Position numbers and translations under genes: made by a program
The notes under the pieces: model-generated
The model's database searches: none
The model's input: the letters and a program-made list of their open reading frames with translations, nothing else
What the model was told of the DNA's origin: nothing
Source: Selenomonadaceae bacterium
GTDB lineage: Bacteria > Bacillota > Negativicutes > Selenomonadales > Selenomonadaceae
Length of the DNA stretch: 12,319 nt
Assembly (NCBI GenBank): GCA_017390245.1
Contig: JAFPCE010000231.1
Span: 1 to 12,319 of the forward strand
Reading direction: 5' to 3'
Part shown: positions 1 to 6,853 of the stretch, piece by piece
How the letters are laid out: each line of letters begins with the position of its first letter
Position numbering within the stretch: position 1 is the first letter of the stretch

Positions 1-555
1 GGTGATGTGAATGGTGACGGGAAGGTGACCAACCTGGACCGTGCTTGTCTGGCCCGTTACCTGGCAGGATGGGACGGCTATGATGACACAACTTTGGTGG
101 TGGATGCCATGGATGTAAACGCTGATGGCAAGGTTATCGGCATCAACTCTGCCAAGCTGGCAGCCAACGGTGTTGAGGGCATGGGCTTTGCTATTCCAAG
201 TAATACCGTTCAGTCTGTTATTGAAGATTTGATTGCCAACGGACGTGTTATCAGACCCTACCTCGGCGTGGGGATTTTTGACAAGGCTACTGCAGCACGT
301 CAGGGATATCGCCTCAACATTGATGCCGGTGTCTATGTGGAGCAGGTTACTTTAGATGGCCCTGCAGGTAAATTAGGTATCCGCCGTGGTGATATCATCC
401 TGGCTATTGATGGCAAGGAAACCAATACTGTCGGTGAGCTGAGAGCCGCTATTATTTCCCATAAGGTTGGGGATACTGTAGAGGTTAAGTATATCCATGA
501 TGGCCAGACCATAACCAACAGCGTTAAGCTGGAGGCAGCACCACAAGAGGGCTAA
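1..555 (+). CDS. Dockerin-like / HtrA C-terminal chimera, 5' partial
   Basis: The frame is open at the window edge and encodes 184 residues, ending in TAA. Residues 1-45 look like a dockerin: a calcium-loop motif DVNGDGKVT, an LARYLAGW helix, then a second loop DVNADGKV. From about residue 43 the protein reads as HtrA/DegP: GKVIGINSAKL and GFAIPSN are the last strands of the trypsin-like domain. A linker with RPYLGV leads into a PDZ domain at about residues 86-178, with LGIRRGDIILAIDG. The catalytic His, Asp and GNSGG serine regions are absent, so this product cannot be a protease as read. The switch falls within VNADGKV, which suits both a dockerin loop and the HtrA stretch just before VIGIN. 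I think it is an assembly or recombination chimera. The PDZ half is most likely the true 3' end of an htrA gene beside rlmH. A genuine dockerin-PDZ fusion is possible but less likely. Confidence 0.7.
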   Translation, partial: GDVNGDGKVTNLDRACLARYLAGWDGYDDTTLVVDAMDVNADGKVIGINSAKLAANGVEGMGFAIPSNTVQSVIEDLIANGRVIRPYLGVGIFDKATAARQGYRLNIDAGVYVEQVTLDGPAGKLGIRRGDIILAIDGKETNTVGELRAAIISHKVGDTVEVKYIHDGQTITNSVKLEAAPQEG

Positions 556-558
556 TAC

Positions 559-1038
559 ATGAAAATCACTATAGTTGCCGCAGGGAAAATCAAGGAAAAG
601 TATTTAACTGCTGGTATTAATGAATTTTTAAAGCGGTTAGGAACCTTTGCCAATGTAAAAATTGTGGAAATCAATGAGGAAAAGATGAAGGATAATCCTT
701 CTGAGGCTGAAAAGCAGCAGGTGCTGGCAGCTGAAGGCCAGCGCCTCCTCAAGCAGGTACCTGAAGGCAGCTACCTCTTTGTGCTGGATGTATATGGCAA
801 GGCTGTTTCCTCAGAGGCTTTGTCGGAGAAAATCCAAAAGCTGGGTTTAGAAGGCAAAAGCAGCATTACCTTCCTGATTGGCGGTGCCTTTGGCCTGTCA
901 GAGGAGGTACGGCAGGCAGCAGATTTCCGCCTGAGTTTTTCCCCTATGACCTTTACCCATCAGATGATCCGCCTGTTGCTGGTGGAACAGATTTACAGGT
1001 CTTTTAAAATTGCCAGAGGTGAAAAATACCATTGGTAA
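559..1038 (+). CDS. rlmH: RlmH, 23S rRNA (pseudouridine1915-N3)-methyltransferase
   Basis: The product has 159 residues, the usual length for this SPOUT-class methyltransferase. RlmH uses S-adenosylmethionine to methylate pseudouridine 1915 in helix 69 of 23S rRNA on assembled 70S ribosomes. It starts MKITIVAAGKIKEKY, typical for the family. The knot region has LIGGAFGLSEEV (GGAFG at residues 108-112), followed by SFSPMTFTHQMIRLLLVEQIYRSF. The C-terminus RGEKYHW matches the conserved RGExYH end, with Trp where His or Lys is more usual. The start codon lies 3 nt after the preceding stop, and an AAGAGG at 545-550 within the upstream gene serves as ribosome binding site, so the two are probably cotranscribed. 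A terminator follows at 1085. Confidence 0.95.
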   Translation: MKITIVAAGKIKEKYLTAGINEFLKRLGTFANVKIVEINEEKMKDNPSEAEKQQVLAAEGQRLLKQVPEGSYLFVLDVYGKAVSSEALSEKIQKLGLEGKSSITFLIGGAFGLSEEVRQAADFRLSFSPMTFTHQMIRLLLVEQIYRSFKIARGEKYHW

Positions 1039-1084
1039 AGTACGCGGGAAGCCTGTAAATACAATAATTAAATAAGATTTTATG

Positions 1085-1115
1085 AACTGGGACAGGAAAC
1101 TGTTCCAGTTTTTTT
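1085..1115 (+). terminator. Rho-independent terminator after rlmH
   Basis: An 11-bp stem (1085-1095 with 1100-1110, one G-U pair) is capped by a GAAA tetraloop and runs into a T tract ending at 1115. It separates rlmH from the next promoter. Confidence 0.88.
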
Positions 1116-1130
1116 GTGAAAATTTTTATA

Positions 1131-1209
1131 AACATACTTGACATATATGAAAACAAAGAGTATTATAAGGAACATCAAATAACAAGTAAACATATATAAA
1201 TAGTATGTT
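1131..1209. promoter_or_regulatory. Dispersed inverted repeat around the operon promoter (candidate operator)
   Basis: AACATACT at 1131-1138 is the exact reverse complement of AGTATGTT at 1202-1209. Three bases further in, CATATATG (1142-1149) faces CATATATA (1191-1198), so the arms are about 19 bp each with 15 matching positions. They sit either side of the -35/-10 region and the predicted start point, with their midpoint near 1170. The layout suits a dimeric regulator that loops or bridges the promoter. The binding protein is unknown. Confidence 0.4.
1138..1166 (+). promoter_or_regulatory. Sigma-70 promoter of the methyltransferase/ABC importer operon
   Basis: TTGACA at 1138-1143 is followed, after 17 bp, by TATTAT at 1161-1166. 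Transcription should start near 1173, giving a leader of about 58 nt. The palindrome CATATATG (1142-1149) overlaps the end of the -35 box and the spacer. A widely spaced inverted repeat (1131-1149 and 1191-1209) brackets the promoter and start point, which makes this a likely regulated promoter. Confidence 0.82.
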
Positions 1210-1230
1210 ATTAACAAGGAGGATGAAATT

Positions 1231-2250
1231 ATGTCAAAGAATTATAGTGAAAATAGAAAGCAGCTGGTATTGGATGCTATGGATGGCAAAGAGGTAGACA
1301 GGGTCCCATCAGGCTTCTGGTTCCATTTCCTGCCAGATGAAATTCATGCTAATGCCTTTAAAGAGCCTGCACTGAACCAGCAGCTGCTGGCAGGGGAACG
1401 CAAGTACATTAGTGAATTCCAGCCGGATTTCGTTAAGATTATGACAGATGGTTTTTTCCCATATAATAACGATTTGCTGTACACTGCTAAATCTGCTAAG
1501 GAGCTGGCCAATATTCAGCCACTGGCTGATGATGATCCCTGGTTTACCCAGCAGATTGCTTATGCTAAGGAAATCACATCCCGCTATGGCCAGCAGGTGG
1601 CAACCTTTTACAATATATTCTGCGCTGGCACAACCCTGAAGTTCATGCAGCCAGGCACACTTGATTCTGAAGATGCGTTTTTAGCTAAGCTGGCTCTGGA
1701 GGAAAAGGAAGACCTGAAAAAGGCCTTTGAGGTAATTTCCGGAGATTTGGCAAAATTGGCCAAGCGTCTGATTAAGGAAGCTGGAGTTACTGGTATTTAC
1801 CTCAGTGTCCAGAATCTGCTGGGAGATGGCATTACAGAGGAGCTTTACCAGGAAGTGCTGGCGCCAGGAGAAAAGGCTATACTGCAGGCTGCTAACAGCG
1901 TCAGCGATTACAATATTTTACATATCTGCGGTTATGCCGGCCATCGTAATGACCTGAGCTGGTACAAGGATTATCCAGTAAAAACCGTTAACTGGGCCGC
2001 AGTTGTGGAGGAAGTACCTTTAGAGGAGGGCAGAAAGCTCTTCCCAAACAGCTCTGTACTGGGAGGTTTTGGCAATCTGGCAGCATCAGTTATTTATAAG
2101 GGTACTAAGGATGAGATTCAGGCAGAAACCAGAAGGATTATTGCCAAGGCTGGTACAAAAGGTGTGATTTTAGGAGCTGACTGCACTGTGCCAAGGGATA
2201 CAGACTGGCAGCATTTTGCCTGGGTAAGAGAGGCAGCAGCAGAAATTTAA
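1231..2250 (+). CDS. Uroporphyrinogen decarboxylase-superfamily protein, probable zinc methyltransferase
   Basis: This 339-residue protein belongs to the URO-D superfamily by its overall pattern. An N-terminal helix precedes VDRVPSGFWFHF, and the C-terminal half has LHICGYAGH and LGADCTVPRDTDW. His231-x-Cys233 and Cys318 match the H-x-C...C zinc site of MtaA/MtbA/CmuA-type methyltransferases, which move methyl groups between corrinoid proteins or methylated substrates and a thiol. It is unlikely to be HemE, because the N-terminal RQAGR substrate-binding motif is absent. The start is set by AAGGAGG at 1216-1222, 8 nt upstream. It is the first gene of an apparent operon with an amino acid importer. 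That suggests it acts on the imported compound, for example removing a methyl group. No corrinoid protein gene lies in the window, and the substrate cannot be read from sequence. Confidence 0.8.
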   Translation: MSKNYSENRKQLVLDAMDGKEVDRVPSGFWFHFLPDEIHANAFKEPALNQQLLAGERKYISEFQPDFVKIMTDGFFPYNNDLLYTAKSAKELANIQPLADDDPWFTQQIAYAKEITSRYGQQVATFYNIFCAGTTLKFMQPGTLDSEDAFLAKLALEEKEDLKKAFEVISGDLAKLAKRLIKEAGVTGIYLSVQNLLGDGITEELYQEVLAPGEKAILQAANSVSDYNILHICGYAGHRNDLSWYKDYPVKTVNWAAVVEEVPLEEGRKLFPNSSVLGGFGNLAASVIYKGTKDEIQAETRRIIAKAGTKGVILGADCTVPRDTDWQHFAWVREAAAEI

Positions 2251-2312
2251 AGGCAAAGCCAAGTTATTAATAAGATTAAAGGAAGTTTTGGAAGCTACAG
2301 GAGGATGAGATT

Positions 2313-3173
2313 ATGAGCTGGTTAAATAAGGGAAAAGCAATCGTAGCAGCGTTATTGGTAGGTGTTCTGGCAGCAAGCTTTGCAGGCTGTGGCAAGGACA
2401 AGGCTAAGGAAGCGTCTAACGACCAGGGAAAGAAAATAGTAAATGTGGCATATACCAACTACTATGTGCCATACGATTATGTCAATGAAAAGGGAGAGGC
2501 AGATGGCTTTGAGGTAGCTGTAATGAAGGAAGTGGCTAAGAAGCTGCCACAGTATGAATTTAAATTTACACCTACCTCTGATGATGATTTGCTTATTGGC
2601 GTAGAGTCTGGCAAATATACAGTGGGAACTAAGGGTATCTGGATAACAGAGCCTAGAAAGAAAAAGTACGTATTCCCGCAGAATAATATTGGTGCTAGTG
2701 TTATCGGCCTGGTTATACGCAAGGAAAATGCCCAGCAGATTAAGGATTTGCCATCCTTTGCTGATTTCAGCGGCAAGCTGGTACCTATTGCTCCACAGGA
2801 CGCAAGATACATGGTTATTGACAGCTACAATAAGGAGCATAGCGACAAACCTATAAAGCTGGATTCTTCTGAGGCCTTTCAGATTGCAGATGCGTACTCC
2901 TGGGTGCTGGAAGGACGTTATGATGCATATTTAGAGGTGGAGCTCAGCTATAAGAACAACATCGTGAAGGACGATGCGCCATACCATCAGTTCAATGATA
3001 AGTTAACCTATATCCGCTATAAGGGCATCCCTACATATCCTATCTTTAACAAGGAACAGAAGGAATTGGCAGCTGAGTATGACAAGGCTATTGAGGAGTT
3101 ACGAGCTGAAGGTAAGATTGCAGAACTGGAGCAGAAGTACTTTGGTGAAAGCCTGAGCCAGTATTTGCAGTAA
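2313..3173 (+). CDS. Lipoprotein substrate-binding protein of a polar amino acid ABC importer
   Basis: The 286-residue product has a lipoprotein signal peptide. A basic start (NKGKA) is followed by a hydrophobic stretch and the lipobox FAGC, with Cys26 as the lipid-modified residue. The rest is an SBP_bac_3 domain (about 42-282). VNVAYTNYYVPYDYVNE and ADGFEVAVM near residue 65 form lobe I, and TEPRKKKYVF carries Arg115, the usual contact for a substrate alpha-carboxylate. It should capture an amino acid outside the membrane and deliver it to the two permeases. One binding protein, two permeases and one ATPase resemble the cystine/S-methylcysteine-type (TcyJKLMN) and glutamine/histidine-type systems, but the ligand is not certain. 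AGGAGG precedes the ATG by 8 nt, and the gene lies 62 nt after the methyltransferase. Confidence 0.88.
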   Translation: MSWLNKGKAIVAALLVGVLAASFAGCGKDKAKEASNDQGKKIVNVAYTNYYVPYDYVNEKGEADGFEVAVMKEVAKKLPQYEFKFTPTSDDDLLIGVESGKYTVGTKGIWITEPRKKKYVFPQNNIGASVIGLVIRKENAQQIKDLPSFADFSGKLVPIAPQDARYMVIDSYNKEHSDKPIKLDSSEAFQIADAYSWVLEGRYDAYLEVELSYKNNIVKDDAPYHQFNDKLTYIRYKGIPTYPIFNKEQKELAAEYDKAIEELRAEGKIAELEQKYFGESLSQYLQ

Positions 3174-3197
3174 TTATCAGGAAAGGAGGCGCCTGGC

Positions 3198-3890
3198 ATG
3201 GAAACAAGGGTATTTGATGTAAGCATGCTGTGGCAGAGTCTGCCGGCTTTGCTGGAATATCTGGATGTAACGCTGCTGGTAGGCATTAGCAGTATCTGCC
3301 TGGGTTCATTGCTAGGCGGCCTGCTGGCCTATGGCAAGCTCAGCAGAAATCCTGCAGGCAGGTATATAGCTCATGGCTATACATATATCATGCGCTGTAC
3401 ACCATCCATTGTGCTGCTGTTTATAGTTTTTTATGGGCTGCCACAGCTGGCGGAAGCTCTTTTTGACTGGGAAATAGATGACTGGCACAGAGGTATCTTT
3501 GCAGTCATTACCTTTACACTGTTGTTTGGGGCATATATCTCTGAGGTCTTCCGGGCAGCTTATGAAGCTGTGGATAAAGGACAGTATGAGGCTGCAGTGA
3601 GCATAGGTTTAAGCCCCTGGCAGAGCGTGTGGCAGGTAATGCTGCCTCAGGCGGCTGTCATCGCTTTGCCGAATTTTGGCAATGCAGTTATTAACCTTTT
3701 GAAGGAAGGTGCACTGGCCTATACCATTGGTCTCATAGACCTGATTGGCAAAGGTAATTTAATCATTGCCCAGAATTTCGGGGCTTATGGACTGGAGATA
3801 TATTTAGCCTGCATGCTGGTGTACTGGGTAATGACATTGGCTATAGAGCAGGGCTTTAACAAGCTGGAAAACTATTTAGCTAAAGGCTAG
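3198..3890 (+). CDS. Polar amino acid ABC importer permease 1
   Basis: This 230-residue HisM/HisQ-family inner membrane permease has several hydrophobic segments. VTLLVGISSICLGSLLGGLLAY is the first clear one. A conserved RCTP motif (residues 66-69) follows, and an EAA loop at residues 131-150 (EAAVSIGLS...LP) contacts the ATPase. It forms half of the transmembrane channel, presumably paired with the permease encoded next. AAAGGAGG lies just upstream of the ATG, and the gap to the binding-protein gene is 24 nt, which supports cotranscription. Confidence 0.9.
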   Translation: METRVFDVSMLWQSLPALLEYLDVTLLVGISSICLGSLLGGLLAYGKLSRNPAGRYIAHGYTYIMRCTPSIVLLFIVFYGLPQLAEALFDWEIDDWHRGIFAVITFTLLFGAYISEVFRAAYEAVDKGQYEAAVSIGLSPWQSVWQVMLPQAAVIALPNFGNAVINLLKEGALAYTIGLIDLIGKGNLIIAQNFGAYGLEIYLACMLVYWVMTLAIEQGFNKLENYLAKG

Positions 3891-3952
3891 AGCGTGGAAA
3901 CTGATACCCAGGGGAATTTATTGGAGATAATGAGGTTACAAGGAGTGATACT

Positions 3953-4663
3953 ATGGAGCTGGACTGGGAATTTATGGAGGAAACATTGCCAAAGGTATGG
4001 GCAGGTGCTGGTGTCACCATGGAACTGACTTTATTATCGTTGCTGCTTGCCCTGCCTATAGGTTTTTATCTGGCGGTGATACGGCTGCATGGCTGCAAAA
4101 CTTTGCAGGGGATAGTCAGGAGTTATGTATCCTTTGTCCGGGGCACACCAATTGTTTTACAGATTCTGCTTTTGTACAGCCTGCTTCCCAGCGTATTGAA
4201 TGTACTGGTACAGGCCATGGGGTGGCAGATAAATATCTTTGAGGCAGTAGATCCTTTCTGGTATGCAGTGGTAGTATTCACTATTAATACAGTGGCACTG
4301 CTGGCAGAAGTATTCCGTTCAGCTCTTAATAGCATTCCCAGGGGGCAGATGGAGGCAGGACTGGCCATTGGCCTTAGCTCATTGCAGGTTTATTTGCGGG
4401 TGATTATCCCTCAGGCCATGGTGGTAGCTATGCCTAGCATTTGTAACATCACTGTGAATCTGGTAAAGGGAACATCACTGGCCTTTCTCATGACAGTTAA
4501 GGATATTATGGCTATAGGCAAGATAGCAGCTTCCTTTGGCTATAATTATCTGGAAGCTTATATAGATGTATTTTTTGTTTATTTAGTGCTTTGCACCATT
4601 ATTCAGATTTTTTATCACCTGGTGGAAGGCAGAATCGGTGCTTTCCGCGGAAAGAGAGCCTGA
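3953..4663 (+). CDS. Polar amino acid ABC importer permease 2
   Basis: This 236-residue permease of the same family has an RGTP motif (63-66) and an EAA loop beginning at Glu134 and ending near Pro153. The loop has EAG in place of EAA. Its sequence differs clearly from permease 1, so the channel is probably a heterodimer. AAGGAG at 3940-3945 precedes the ATG by 7 nt. The 62-nt gap to permease 1 holds no evident terminator. Confidence 0.9.
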   Translation: MELDWEFMEETLPKVWAGAGVTMELTLLSLLLALPIGFYLAVIRLHGCKTLQGIVRSYVSFVRGTPIVLQILLLYSLLPSVLNVLVQAMGWQINIFEAVDPFWYAVVVFTINTVALLAEVFRSALNSIPRGQMEAGLAIGLSSLQVYLRVIIPQAMVVAMPSICNITVNLVKGTSLAFLMTVKDIMAIGKIAASFGYNYLEAYIDVFFVYLVLCTIIQIFYHLVEGRIGAFRGKRA

Positions 4664-4698
4664 TGCTTCAGGTATGCAGGTAAAAGGAGGCAGATATT

Positions 4699-5466
4699 AT
4701 GTTAATGAGCATTCGCGGCGTAAGTAAAAGCTTTAATGGTGCAGAGATTTTAAAGAATGTCAATATGGATATAGACCAGGGAGATGTGGTAGTTATCCTG
4801 GGGCCCAGCGGCTCTGGTAAAACCACCTTTCTCAGGTGTCTGAATTTCCTGGAGCAGGCTGATGGCGGGACTATGGAATTCCATGGGGAAAAGCTGCAGC
4901 TGGCATCAGCCAGCAAGCAAGCCATAGCTGATATCAGGAAGAAAACGGCTTTTGTATTTCAGAACTATAATCTTTTTGCCAATAAGACGGCCCTGGAAAA
5001 TGTCACTCTGGGGTTAACGGCTGGCCGTGGCATCAGCAAAAGGGAAGCCCGGGAGATTGGGCTGGAGGCCTTGCAGAAGGTAGGAATGCTGGAAAGAGCA
5101 GAGTATTATCCATCTCAGCTGTCTGGCGGCCAGCAGCAGCGTGTAGGCATTGCCAGGGCTATTGCTGTTAAACCAGATGTGATTCTTTTCGATGAGCCTA
5201 CATCAGCCTTAGATCCGGAGCTGGTAGGTGAGGTGCTGCAGGTTATGAAAAGCCTGGCCCAGGAGGAAGGTATCACCATGATTGTAGTAACCCATGAAAT
5301 GAAATTTGCCCAGGATGTAGCCACTCATGTGGTGTTCATGGCTGATGGCGTAGTGGTGGAGGAGGGAAGTGCCGAAGACATCTTCAGTCATCCTAAGGAG
5401 GCCAGAACCAGGCAGTTCCTGCAGCGCATCCTGCCTGAGCAGTTTGAAATGGCAGCTTTAATTTAA
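4699..5466 (+). CDS. Polar amino acid ABC importer ATPase
   Basis: The 255-residue cytoplasmic ATPase powers the importer. All nucleotide-binding motifs are intact: Walker A GPSGSGKT (35-42), Q-loop VFQNYNLF with Gln88, signature LSGGQQQR (141-148), Walker B VILFDEP (161-167), SALD D-loop, and switch His199 in VTHE. The pattern is that of the GlnQ/HisP/TcyN group. AAAAGGAGG lies 8 nt before the ATG at 4699; an in-frame ATG at 4705 is a less well-spaced alternative. It is the last gene of the operon, followed directly by a strong terminator. Confidence 0.93.
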   Translation: MLMSIRGVSKSFNGAEILKNVNMDIDQGDVVVILGPSGSGKTTFLRCLNFLEQADGGTMEFHGEKLQLASASKQAIADIRKKTAFVFQNYNLFANKTALENVTLGLTAGRGISKREAREIGLEALQKVGMLERAEYYPSQLSGGQQQRVGIARAIAVKPDVILFDEPTSALDPELVGEVLQVMKSLAQEEGITMIVVTHEMKFAQDVATHVVFMADGVVVEEGSAEDIFSHPKEARTRQFLQRILPEQFEMAALI

Positions 5467-5476
5467 AAAGACATGA

Positions 5477-5513
5477 AAAAACCGTAACCATTTTGATGAT
5501 GGTTACGGTTTTT
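5477..5513. terminator. Bidirectional rho-independent terminator
   Basis: A perfect 15-bp stem (5477-5491 with 5499-5513) and 7-nt loop has A/T ends that give a T tract on either strand. It sits between the ATPase gene and the convergent C-S lyase gene and can end both transcripts. Confidence 0.92.
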
Positions 5514-5568
5514 AAGTGTCTGCATTTAGCTTTTAGAAGCTGGTGCTGAAGGAGTGAATCAGTACCCC

Positions 5569-6744
5569 TTATAAATCCTTAAAGGCTGCAATCAGCTGAT
5601 CTAAGCCCTGTTTCAAAACACTTTGCGGGCAGGCTACATTGATGCGCTGGAAGCCGTTGCCTTCCTGGCCAAAAATGTGGCCGCTGTCCAGCCAGAGCTT
5701 GGCCTTGTGAACGATGATATCCTCCAGCTCCTGGACGGAAAGACCATAGGCATTGAAATCAAGCCAGATGAGATAGGTGCCTTCAGTGTCAATGAACCTT
5801 ACCTTTGGCAAATGCTCTGCCAGATATTTTTTAGCAAACTGGATATTTTTTTCAATATAGGCTAAAGCCTCATCAAGCCATGGCCGGCCATGAGTATAGG
5901 CTGCCTGGGCGGCTGCAAAGCCTAATACATTTGGCTCGTCATAGCCAGTGTTGTAAATGGCGGTTTTAAAGCGTTTCCTAAGCTCTGGATTTTCAATGAA
6001 GATGTTGGACAGCTGGAGGCCAGCCAGGTTAAAGGTTTTGCTTGGTGCGGTGCAGGTGATGACATTCTGGGCAATCTCTGGTGACAGGGAAGCCAGCACT
6101 GTATGCTGATGGCCTGGGCGGATAAATTCGTGATGGATTTCATCAGCCAGTATCAGCACATGATGCTTCAGGCAGATGTCTGCCAGCTTCTGCAGCTCAT
6201 CCTTGTGCCAGACACGGCCAGCAGGATTCTGAGGGCTGCACAGCAGGAAAAGCTTTACGTTATTGTCTTTTATCTTTGCTTCAAAGTCGTCAAAATCGAT
6301 TTCGTAGTGGCCATTAACCAGCTTCAGGGAGTTATTAACCAGCTGGCGGCCGTTGTTTTTAATGGTAGCACCAAATGGATAGTAAACAGGCTGCTGGATG
6401 ATAATGGCATCCCCAGGCTCTGTAAAGGCAGTAATGGCCATGGAAATGGCAAAAACAACACCTGGAGTGATAACCAGACTGCCATTGGCAGGAGTCCAGT
6501 TATGGTATCTGGTCATCCAGTCGGCAATAACAGCTTCATATTCTTCGGTGAAATTGGTATAACCAAAGATACCGTGGTCAGTGCGCTTTTTAATGGCATC
6601 AATCACCACCTGGGGAGCACGGAAATCCATATCTGCTACCCAGAAGGGCAGCACATCAGCAGGATAGCCTCGCTTCTGGGCAAAATCGTATTTCAGGCAG
6701 GATGTGCCTTTGCGGTCAATTATTTCATCAAAATTAACAGCCAT
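5569..6744 (-). CDS. patB: MalY/PatB-family PLP aminotransferase, probable cystathionine/cysteine-S-conjugate beta-lyase
   Basis: This 391-residue fold-type I PLP enzyme has the MalY/PatB hallmarks. These are LPFWVADMDF near the start, Asn173 in SPQNPAGRVW, Asp201 in LADEIHHEF, the Schiff-base Lys236 in APSKTFNLAGLQ, and an arginine in QRINVACP (Arg367) for the substrate carboxylate. The family cleaves the C-S bond of cystathionine, cystine or S-alkyl-cysteines, giving pyruvate, ammonia and a thiol. Some members also modulate regulators. AGGAGGT lies 7 nt before the ATG. It runs in the same direction as the trans-sulfuration gene, separated by a hairpin with a T tract, and may have its own promoter. 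The symbol marks the family; the true substrate is unknown. Confidence 0.88.
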   Translation of the reverse strand: MAVNFDEIIDRKGTSCLKYDFAQKRGYPADVLPFWVADMDFRAPQVVIDAIKKRTDHGIFGYTNFTEEYEAVIADWMTRYHNWTPANGSLVITPGVVFAISMAITAFTEPGDAIIIQQPVYYPFGATIKNNGRQLVNNSLKLVNGHYEIDFDDFEAKIKDNNVKLFLLCSPQNPAGRVWHKDELQKLADICLKHHVLILADEIHHEFIRPGHQHTVLASLSPEIAQNVITCTAPSKTFNLAGLQLSNIFIENPELRKRFKTAIYNTGYDEPNVLGFAAAQAAYTHGRPWLDEALAYIEKNIQFAKKYLAEHLPKVRFIDTEGTYLIWLDFNAYGLSVQELEDIIVHKAKLWLDSGHIFGQEGNGFQRINVACPQSVLKQGLDQLIAAFKDL

Positions 6745-6774
6745 GGGAAAACCTCCTCTTTATATACAGGTACG

Positions 6775-6806
6775 AAAAATGCCAGGAACAGAGCCTGACA
6801 TTTTTT
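6775..6806 (-). terminator. Terminator or leader attenuator between the two PLP genes
   Basis: On the minus strand a 12-bp A/T-ended stem (one G-U pair) with a 7-nt loop ends in TTTTT. It lies after the trans-sulfuration gene and 18 nt upstream of the C-S lyase ribosome binding site. The flanking A and T tracts mean it could also act on the plus strand. Confidence 0.75.
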
Positions 6807-6823
6807 AGTAAGATAACAGCTTT

Positions 6824-6853
6824 ATATTATCACTTTATGTTTATTTTTATCAA
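6824..6853 (-). promoter_or_regulatory. Possible promoter of the C-S lyase gene
   Basis: On the minus strand TTGATA (6853-6848) is followed, after 18 bp, by TAATAT (6829-6824). It overlaps the stop codon of the preceding gene. If it is used, the 6775-6806 hairpin lies in the leader of the lyase mRNA. Confidence 0.3.

Noticed and set aside
1231..2250. HemE (uroporphyrinogen III decarboxylase) as the product
   Set aside because: The N-terminal RQAGR substrate motif is missing and the H-x-C...C zinc signature is present, which points to the methyltransferase branch of the superfamily.
2352..2840. Minus-strand frame of 162 codons
   Set aside because: It is a shadow of the binding-protein gene, with odd composition and no supporting signals.
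6103..6798. Long plus-strand frame of 231 codons
   Set aside because: It is antisense to the clearly conserved MalY/PatB gene, has no ribosome binding site, and no recognisable domain.
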